The notes beneath the pieces were generated by a model. The model saw only the letters and a list, made by a program, of their open reading frames with translations. It was not told where the DNA came from and ran no database searches. A stretch of 64,000 nt of DNA, taken from assembly GCA_964019425.1 (NCBI GenBank), contig OZ025818.1:434001-498000 (forward strand), given 5' to 3'. This DNA is from Flectonema sp. DT1601. Its lineage: Eukaryota > Euglenozoa > Diplonemea > Diplonemida > Diplonemidae. The translations under genes were made by a program, and so were the position numbers. Positions 57,214 to 64,000 of this stretch are shown one piece after another (within the stretch, counting starts at the first letter, position 1; each line of letters starts with the position of its first letter).

Positions 57214-59015
57214 ATGAACAACAACGTTGCACAACTGCAGGTGTCGGAAGGTGAAGTGTTTGCCACCGTCATAGCGCTGAAGGCCAGGGTATTTGAGTGG
57301 TCAACAACGCACGGCCACACCTTCAGGGTGAAAAGGAGTGATCGCAACCGAACCACCCTGGTATGCAAGAATGAAGAAGACTGCTTGTATGTTGTGAAGG
57401 CGGTAGTCAAGGAAGGTGAGCTCCAGGTGAGGGAGGTGAAAGCTCACACATGTTCCCCTGGCTTGTGCAACAGAGAAGGGGATGGAGTAGCAGAGTGGGT
57501 GGCATCGGTGCTGGAGGAAAAGGTGCGTAGTTTTCCAGACTACGGGCCTAAAGCCGCTGCAGTTGACCTGAAGAGCTTCAGGGATATTCCGGTGAAGAAA
57601 GGCACCGTGGAAAAGGGGTTAACGATAGCGAAGGAGAAGGTGTATGGAAAGCGAGGGTCGGAGTATGGGCAGCTCCAATCATACTTCGAAGCCCTAAAAG
57701 AAAAAAATCCGGAGATGACATTCTCCATTGAACGACGCAGGGATTTGGTTTTCGCCAGCTGCTTCTGGGCGTTTCTGCCACCTGTGGCAATTGATTACCT
57801 GCTACCGGTAATCTTCTCTGACGCATGTGGCCTTTATGGGTCATTTCGCGGTGTGTTACTGGTGACCCTGGGTCTGGACGCCAACAGGAAGCTCCTGCCA
57901 TTGGGGTTCACAATATCCGCGTCGGAGGACTTGCAGTCGTGGACACTCCACAACAGAAAAATACTGGCTGTGTATGGAAATCGACTATCCCGATTTACAC
58001 TGTTCTCCGACAGGCAGAAGGGACTGGAGTCCGACACGTCGTTGGACGACACCATTCGCCACCACGCTATTTGTATTAACCACCTGGTTAAGAAGTTGCT
58101 GTGGAGACTAGCCTGACGAAGCAAGAAGCCACAAAAACAGTGTGGGAACTGGCGAAGGCGGACAGCACGAAGGTGGTGGAGGTGCTGAAGGATGTTAAGC
58201 AGCAACACGGGAAGAAGGCCCATCGGTACCTCAAGAACACCGATATGAAGCGATGGGCAGATGCTTACTGGCCAGATGATGTTGCGAGGTGTGATACCTA
58301 CACCAGCAACGCCGTGGAAAGCATAAACTCTTTGCTGAAGCCGGCACGCGAGGGGTCAGTTTTAACTCTGATCCAGCAGACTCGAAGGTGGTTGACCGAC
58401 AAGCTCGCGGAGAGGCGAGGTGCATTCTCCGAACAAACCTCAACCAACAGACCGATCCCACCGATCGAGCAAAAGATACGTGAGGAAACTGTGGCTTTCA
58501 CATATCAAGTCACAAGCCTCGAAGACGGTGAGTTTGAAGTTGGCAAGCCAAACCAACCCCAAACAGGTTCTGTTGTGAAGGAAGGGCATCCCTTTACATG
58601 TAGCTGTCCAAGTTACAGGCGCTACAACCTGCCTTGCATGCATATTCTGAGAGTTGCAGCGCACCTGGATATAAACACATTGGCAGACAGCCGTGTGTGC
58701 CCAGCATACCTGTGGACAACTTCCTATGACAGCCTCTATCAACTCACACTGAAGCCTGAACCCGCGCATGACACCACATCTGATGGAACACTACCACCTG
58801 AAGTGAGGAAGGGTGTTGGCAGGCCGAAGAAGACTCGCATCCGCAGTGCAGGTGAGACAATACCGAATAAATGTGGCAAGTGTAGAAGGCGTGGGCACAA
58901 CAGCCGTAGTTGTCGCTACGGTCCTTCGGAAGGAGCTTCCCGCATTGTAGGGAAGAGGAAGAAGCGTGACATGTCGACATCATCATCTTCAAGCAATCCC
59001 GATTCCATCAGATAA
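57214..59015 (+). pseudogene. MULE transposase with one frameshift
   Basis: Starts at ATG 57214. The first frame (to 58116) has the N-terminal DNA-binding region with C-x-H-type residues (KAHTCSPGLC), then VIFSDACGLYGSFRGVLL (first catalytic Asp) and LFSDRQKGLES (second). The second frame (from about 58101 to TAA 59013) has TSNAVESINSLL (catalytic Glu), a SWIM zinc finger CSCPSYRRYNLPCMH, and a C-terminal zinc knuckle CGKCRRRGHNSRSC. A single shift near 58100 separates CINHLVKKL from ETSLTKQEATKTVWEL. Length is about 600 codons, usual for MULE transposases. The frame break means this copy is probably inactive unless recoded. Confidence 0.85.
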
Positions 59016-59253
59016 TCACTGGCTCCTTTGTACATTTAACTACTAGCTTTTATCTTTTTTGTTCACGTTTTGATTTAAAACGTGCATGTCTTTTTTGTAG
59101 ACTGTGTGTTTTTATGGAAGCACACACAACCCTTCCTCTCTGTTTGTGTCAAGATTGTGTAGTTTGTGTAGTCTACTGTCTGGTCGATATTCACCGCATC
59201 GTTCTCAGTTAAATCACATGACGTGGAAGCAAAAAAAAAGGGGGGGAAAAAAA

Positions 59254-59319
59254 CGACCGACACGGATTCGAACCTGCAGCCTGGCCAAGTCCAAAGATCT
59301 ACCACTAAACCAGTGGTGA
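59254..59319 (-). pseudogene. tRNA-like sequence inside right end of MULE
   Basis: The minus strand has an A box TGGTTTAGTGG and B box GGTTCGAATCC with a loop ACTTGGC between them (candidate anticodon TTG), then a T-run. The acceptor stem pairs poorly. It faces inward from the right terminal repeat. Confidence 0.5.
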
Positions 59320-59448
59320 CATGCAAAAAAAGCTTTTTTTTATTTAATCTTCTGGGGTCGAAAATGCTACACAAGGCCGTGACCGTAGTGTACGTTTCTC
59401 CAAACCTGGGGGTGGATCTGTAGGTTTTCCCTTTTATTTATTTTTGGG

Positions 59449-59590
59449 TTATGGCCCAAAATACCCCACCTGGTGGCCCAAAATACCCCAAAGTGGCCCA
59501 AAATACCCCGAAGTGGCCCAAAATACCCCAAAGTGGCCCAAAATACCCCAAAATGGCCCAAAATACCCCGAAGTGGCCCAAAACCTGGCC
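59449..59590 (+). repeat. 20-bp tandem repeat, left MULE end
   Basis: About six copies of TGGCCCAAAATACCCCAAAG with A/G variation, the inverted partner of 62395-62600. Confidence 0.9.
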
Positions 59591-59599
59591 AAATTTACT

Positions 59600-60325
59600 G
59601 TCACACTTAGCCAGGGATAATTCTCAGTAAGGCCGCCGTCACCGTGAACAAACATAACCCAAGAAACAAGCAATTCTCCAATTTTCTTCATCTCACTCAC
59701 TTCAGTCGGGATTGTACACAAGCCAAGAAAATTACTCGAAAGTCGAGGCAGTTCGAACGTCAGCATTCACATTAGCAAGCAACCAGTCCTGAGTACTTAA
59801 AGAACCCAATCATTACGTGTATCAGCCACAGTCACACTTAGTATAGCGTTAGTGCAGAGGACACGGATCTGCTATGCAGGGAAGTGACTTGAACTCGTTC
59901 AACTAATTAATGTGTGCAGATATAAGCGCCGCGAATTGACGGGTCTGAAGTTATGCTTTCCGAAGAGAGCAACCACCCACGCGAGTGTTATTTTGACGCC
60001 ATAACCTGTAGCTTTCAACACATAACAACCAGGGATAATTCTCAGTAAGGCCGCCGTCACCGTGAAGCTGCTACAAACATAACCCAACAAACAAGCAATT
60101 CCTCCAACTTTTTTCACATGTCGTTACTCACCTCGGACACACTCAGCCAGCCAGAGCTTCTCGATGATTTATCATCGTCCTGTTGAAAGGGAAGGGCTAA
60201 GCATAAGATTTGTTGTAATTTAAAATAACAAGAGTGATAATTGTGATCCAAATTTTCTTAAAAGGGTTGATTCATTGTGGTTACACAAAACTAAATAAAA
60301 AAGTGAAAAGTATTCATGTTTTTTC
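59600..60325. other. Non-coding left interior of the second MULE
   Basis: This contains a repeated stretch: 'agggataattctcagtaagg' followed by 'ccgccgtcaccgtgaa' occurs at about 59611 and 60030, each followed by a 'cataacccaa-aaacaagcaa' block. That indicates an old internal duplication of roughly 420 bp. No gene is recognised. Confidence 0.5.
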
Positions 60326-62290
60326 TTATTCTTTCTTCTGTCTCTTCCTTGCCTTGTCAGCACCCTTGCGCTTTTTTTTCTTGTTTTCTTTCTTCTTCTT
60401 TCTCTTCTTTTTCTTCTTTTCTTTCTCTCTCTTCGTTTTCTTTTTATTCTTTTCTGCCTCTTTCGCCGTTTCACGGTGAGACTTAGTTATTTCGCGTTCA
60501 CCATAAACTCGCAGCCGTTTTACCCTTGAGCGACCTATGGATCTCTTTACTAGAGGAGGTTTTGTTTCATCCGCTTCCAGCTCAGGAAGTCCGAGCCCCA
60601 AGGTTGGGACAGGATAGGTGTACACCTTTGCTGCTGTTTTTGCCCACAATTTCTGATTTACGAAACTGTAGGCCGCATCCAACGGCTCCCGATCACTAAA
60701 CTGCTCAATGGCGGACATAGCATGTGAGCACGGAACACCGTACTCTTGGAAAGTGCTGCATGTGCAGCTCAATTCGTTGAGATCTGCAGTCCATCTCCAC
60801 TCCCCATCCTCCACCTCATACACCCCCTCCCTTACCCTAGTCGCCATGTGGTCCTTCCGTGCCGTAGCGTAGTTCGCCTTCAAGCTGCTGCGTACCCGCT
60901 TGACAGGGGCAAGGGGTCGCAGCTTGCTACAACCTTCTACCTCTGCAGCAAACTCCTCCATTCTCGTCACTGCTTTGTGCAGAGCGTGTCTGCGAGTTCC
61001 CTCCATCAGGTCAATATAGTTTAAACCCCGAAGGGGGACTAGGACCGCGTTCAGAGACTCGGCTATATTGCTCGTTGTGTGACCGCAGCGGGGGTGGGGA
61101 ATGTGGGCTTGGCAAAAGGTACCTAGTTCTTGTGCAGACACATAGTCAGCTGCACGCTTGGAGATTTTCTTAAGCTCTTTAAGCAACTCTTTGGCTTTAG
61201 CAGTGGATCTTGCATGTACTAATTGCTTGTACACCAAGAATGCTGCCTTGCCGTGCAGCTTTAATACGTTTCTGCCCATGTGGGCAGTGCAAAGACAGTG
61301 TGTCGTTGCCAGTCGTGAAAACACATTTGACACGCCCTTGAACTTGTCAGAAATACTAACGACACCTGTACGAAACACTGAGTTTCCAATCCAATCTTTG
61401 TGCAGCTTCACAAAAGTGGACCACCCGTCCTTGTTTTCATTTCCTCCGATATCATAAATATCAGTGGAAACAAGTGGCTGTTGGCATCAACGCCAACGGA
61501 GACGTACAAAACACCCTTGTACTTTCCTGACAGGTGTGTCGCGTCGAAGGCGAACACGGAGCGAAGAAATTTCGCTCCTCTGCGAGAGTGTCCGAAGGAC
61601 CACGCCGCCTTATTGAATCGACCGTCTTCGTCGACTCTCAACATGGTGCGGCTTTCACAGTCCGCGTCCTCCACAGCCCTCATCCAGGCAGCAATCTTTG
61701 TGATTGCTACCTCTGGCTTCATGGAACCCAGCAGGTGGTTCAAAGTATTTCGTGCCACCTTTCTTCCTACCCTTACGCCACACACCTTTTTTGCCAGCTT
61801 TGTCACCGACTTCACAGTGAAGCTTACGGCTACTGACCGCAAGATTTCTGCCAAGCACTTCGAGGAAATGCTGGCCTGGCTTTTTCCGCAATTATGATGC
61901 GGGTTGGACGAGGTAGTTGTCCACCCGTCCCTCCCCCGCCCGTGCATGTGCAGAAAACTTGCACTTCTTGTCAGCGCATATCAGCTGCGCGCGGGTTCTG
62001 TCGCTCTGCTTCGCTCTTAACCCCTTACCCCGCTGGGTCTCACAATGGCGCACTGCCGTTTCCCACCCTCGCTTGCTGCTGAAAACCTCATCCTGCCACT
62101 CTTGAATACCCTCAGGCAGCGAGGAAGACTGGGAGGAGTGGGAGTGAGAGAAGTAGGAGGAGTTAGCCGATTCAGAATCGCTGCATTCTGAATTAGAATC
62201 ACTGTATTCTGAATTAGAATCGCTGTATTCTGAATTAGAATCGCTGTATTCTGAATTAGACAGGTCAAAATTCTCGGTTGCTGATGACAT
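60326..62290 (-). pseudogene. MULE transposase with two frameshifts
   Basis: Starts at ATG 62290 with a Ser/Asp/Asn-rich repeat (unit SEYSDSN, four times) and a Cys-rich N-terminal region (ADKKCKFSAHAR). After a first frame shift near 61930: HHNCGKSQASISSKCLAEI and FAFDATHLSGKYKGVLYVSVG (first catalytic Asp). After a second near 61410: WSTFVKLHKDWIG, VSISDKFKGVSN (second Asp), TSNIAESLNAVL (Glu), and a SWIM finger CTCSTFQEYGVPCSH. The C-terminus is a very Lys/Arg-rich tail of about 60 residues. Each shift is a single base. The family is distinct from the MULE at 56925. Confidence 0.83.
62170..62265 (-). repeat. Short coding tandem repeat, about four ~21-24-bp units
   Basis: The block GAATTAGAATCGCTGTATTC recurs with minor changes and encodes the SEYSDSN repeats at the MULE transposase N-terminus. 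Confidence 0.85.
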
Positions 62291-62394
62291 TTTTTGAGGA
62301 ACTAGCTGAGGAGAAAGTTGTTATAAATCCGAATAAATTGAACCTGTGGGAGCCTTCCTGTACACAAATTGACTTACAAGTTCAAAGCCCGAGG

Positions 62395-62600
62395 TTCGGT
62401 GTATTTTGGGGTATTTTGGGCCATTTTGGGGTATTTTGGGCCACTTTGGGGTATCTTGGGCCACTTTGGGGTATTTTGGGCCATTTTGGGGTATTTTGGG
62501 CCATTTTGGGGTATTTTGGGCCATTTTGGGGTATTTTGGGCCACTTTGGGGTATTTTGGGCCACTTTGGGGTATTTTGGGCCATTTGCAAAAAAAGTGGG
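62395..62600 (+). repeat. 20-bp tandem repeat, right MULE end
   Basis: About nine copies of 'tattttgggccattttgggg'. Frames reading GVFWAILGYFGPFW across it are by-products of the repeat. Confidence 0.9.
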
Positions 62601-62619
62601 GTATTTTGGGCCATTGCCC

Positions 62620-62870
62620 AAAAAAAAAAAAAAAAAAAAAAAAAAAGGGAAAAAAAGGAAAAAAAAAAAAAAAAAATGGCAGTGGAAAAAGTTACAACTT
62701 GTAGTGAACAGCGAAAAAAAATCATCACTTCCAGTTTCTGTACACACATTATCCTGATTTACAAGTTCCCAAAGCCGGGTTCGGTATATTTTGGACCACT
62801 TCGGGGTATTTTGGGCCATTTGCAAAAAAAGTGGGGTATTTTGGGCCATTGCCCAAAAAAAAAAAAAAAA
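62620..62870 (+). repeat. Duplicate of the MULE right tip
   Basis: After an A-run and about 80 bp of unassigned sequence, 'ggggtattttgggccatttg' and the terminal 'gggccattgccc' recur at 62800-62853. This is a tandem duplication of the tip or a remnant of another copy. Confidence 0.7.
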
Positions 62871-62997
62871 ATAATAATGTAAATGAATAATTAAAAAAAA
62901 AAAAAAAAAAAAAAAACATGCCTTGGGAATACAACCAAAGCCCCAATTAATCGGTCCTTTCTTTTTTCCATCTTGTCAAGTGATCGCTCCACTCGTC
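62871..62997 (+). repeat. Fragment of the RLE-LINE 3' region
   Basis: 'aatgtaaatgaataat', an A-run and 'catgccttgggaatacaacc' through 'gatcgctccactcgtc' match 5625-5740 closely, without the LINE coding part. Confidence 0.8.
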
Positions 62998-63715
62998 AGT
63001 GTTTAGCAAAGATCCTTCAATGAGATCTGTGAGGATATTCACGGACTCAAAATCCCTTCTGGATGAACTGCTGGGTGGAAGGTGCAGACAGAAGAACACT
63101 GAGTCCTTGAAGATACTGGAATACCTGCGCATGTGTGGGATGAAAGTGCATTTGCAATTCATCCCCTCGCACATTGGAATCGAGTTTCACGATGAAGTTG
63201 ACACGCTTGCAAAGGAAGAAGCGCACAACAAGAACATCCGACCTGTGCTAGTCAAAGGCACGTACTTCTCGCGATCATCACATGTGAAGCGCTGCATCAA
63301 AAAGGATCTGCTTAACGTGAGTGGTTACACCTGCTACAAACACCTCATCAGAGGCCGTTCCGTTAAATACCCTCCTGGGTTGGAAAGAGCCGACGAGATA
63401 CGGATAGCGAACTTCCGGACAGGATGTCACCCGCTAATTCAGAACTGGCGCAAGACGATCGACTGCCCATTTTGTGGCGAACCGTCCTCACAGGTTCACC
63501 TGCTGCAGGGATGTCAATCTCCCAAACTCGACTCGGCCAGGTTCAAAATCCTGGGCTTCTCAACACTGACCGGCAAGTGGGATCGCGACCGGGAACTTAT
63601 TATTGCCAACGAAATTCCTAACCTTGAAGCCCTCTTCACTTTGGCGTGGCTTCCATCACTCGCGTTGATCATAAGGTGGATGGAACAGACATCTAACCTT
63701 AGACTTTGGAAGTAA
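62998..63715 (+). pseudogene. APE/RNase H LINE (I/Ingi-like) ORF2, C-terminal end
   Basis: The copy is 5'-truncated and starts inside the RNase H: RIFTDSKSLLDELLGG (Asp), then IPSHIGIEFHDEVDTLAKEE (His and Asp). It continues with DEIRIANFRTGCHPL and a CCHC knuckle CPFCGEPSSQVHLLQGC, and ends in TAA at 63713. It is related to, but clearly diverged from, the ORF2 at 31960-35548 and shows what the C-terminus of that group should be. The frame is open from its truncation point. Confidence 0.85.
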
Positions 63716-64000
63716 AGTAGGTGACACGTAGTCGCCAATATCAATTTGTTATTATTTTTAGTATTTTCATCATTATCAATCATCTCCTGGTTGGGTAACT
63801 GCACATCACCTTCGGTGTTGTCGCAGTGTCTCATCCAACACTCCTGTCTCCTTCTTCTCCTATTCTCCTTTAAATTTCTCTTGAGGGCAGGCCTTCGGGC
63901 TGTTCAAGTGGTCTTTGACCACCGCTCTAGTTATATGCTCGATTCTTTGTTTTCCTTATCGATGGTAGGAATGGTAACCGAATTAGCTTCATGTGTCCAA
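63716..64000 (+). other. 3' untranslated region of the LINE, running off the window
   Basis: No further coding sequence. The short stem-forming stretch 'gggcaggccttcgggctgtt' near 63885 may belong to the LINE 3' end. The end of the element is not reached. Confidence 0.5.

Larger units (their letters stand above)
56925..59431 (+). mobile_element. MULE with transposase and tRNA-like ends
   Basis: A ~65-bp terminal inverted repeat begins GGGCAAACCTACAGATCC at the left and GGGAAAACCTACAGATCC at the right (reversed). The 9-bp target duplication TTTTATTTA lies at 56916-56924 and 59432-59440. The transposase frame is in the middle, and a tRNA-like sequence sits inside each terminal repeat facing inward. 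The element matches the ends of the non-autonomous copy at 9084-10578, for which it could be the transposase source. The terminal repeat can itself pair (CTACA near its start with TGTAG near its end). Confidence 0.88.
59446..62619 (-). mobile_element. Second MULE with tandem-repeat terminal inverted repeats
   Basis: Outer ends GGGTTATGGCCCAAAATACC (59446) and GGGCAATGGCCCAAAATACC (62619, reversed) are near-identical. Each end continues as a tandem array of a ~20-bp unit (TGGCCCAAAATACCCCAAAG): about six units at the left (59449-59590), about nine at the right (62395-62600). A MULE transposase lies between. A 9-bp target duplication could not be recognised because both flanks are homopolymer-rich. 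Confidence 0.75.

Noticed and set aside
9192-59319. The four tRNA-like sequences at MULE ends as working tRNA genes
   Set aside because: A and B boxes are good, but acceptor stems pair only in part in each; annotated as tRNA-like.
62278-62882. Frames rich in GVFWAILGYFGP as a membrane-like protein
   Set aside because: These are translations of the 20-bp tandem repeat of the MULE end in several frames and both strands.
1-64000. LTR retrotransposons, Polinton-like or other capsid-bearing elements
   Set aside because: No gag, protease, integrase, capsid or envelope-like frame was seen, and no paired LTRs flanking coding sequence. The 1.35-kb direct repeats are head-to-tail arrays with no internal coding region between them.

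Overview
This is eukaryotic, very AT-rich, gene-poor DNA made almost entirely of mobile elements nested in each other and in tandem repeats. No convincing host protein gene was found. The eukaryotic signs are two classes of non-LTR retrotransposon (LINE), a pogo-type and two Mutator-type (MULE) DNA transposons, tRNA-like sequences with A and B boxes, and a degenerate eukaryotic-type LSU rRNA fragment. The organism cannot be named from this window; an invertebrate or protist is plausible. All complete-looking element ORFs end in UAA except one ORF1 that ends in UGA. The 1755-codon and ~1350-codon frames contain no UGA, so a standard code is likely.

Layout. 1-4.2 kb: reversed and forward pieces of a 1.35-kb tandem repeat, a hairpin element, a truncated pogo MITE, a 'leader' module and a short satellite array. 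4.3-6.4 kb: a diverged C-terminal piece of an RLE-type LINE with its 3' region. 6.4-8.9 kb: 1.35-kb repeat array. 9.08-10.58 kb: a non-autonomous MULE carrying tRNA-like sequences and an LSU rRNA fragment. 10.6-20.5 kb: leader modules and long hairpin-rich satellite arrays. 21.0-27.2 kb: a nearly intact RLE-type LINE with a 1755-codon ORF. 28.0-37.4 kb: a pogo-type transposon split by an APE/RNase H LINE and by a related pogo MITE that itself holds satellite. 37.4-50 kb: 1.35-kb arrays, satellite insertions, a second pogo end and an intact MITE. 50-54 kb: RLE-LINE fragments in both orientations. 54-56.9 kb: satellite. 56.9-62.6 kb: two MULEs back to back. 62.9-64 kb: the C-terminal end of another APE/RNase H LINE.

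The best observations are: (1) a LINE whose ORF1 and ORF2 lie in one frame, separated only by UGA-CUAG and followed by a canonical 2A motif; (2) a MULE family with ~65-bp terminal inverted repeats, 9-bp target duplications and inward-facing tRNA-like sequences at every end, one copy having picked up rRNA; (3) an RLE-type LINE with a ~570-residue coiled-coil extension after its endonuclease, still coding in a diverged lineage; (4) a satellite made of three short palindromes per monomer, carried by a unit with one fixed end and one variable end, which looks like a 5'-truncated retroposon.
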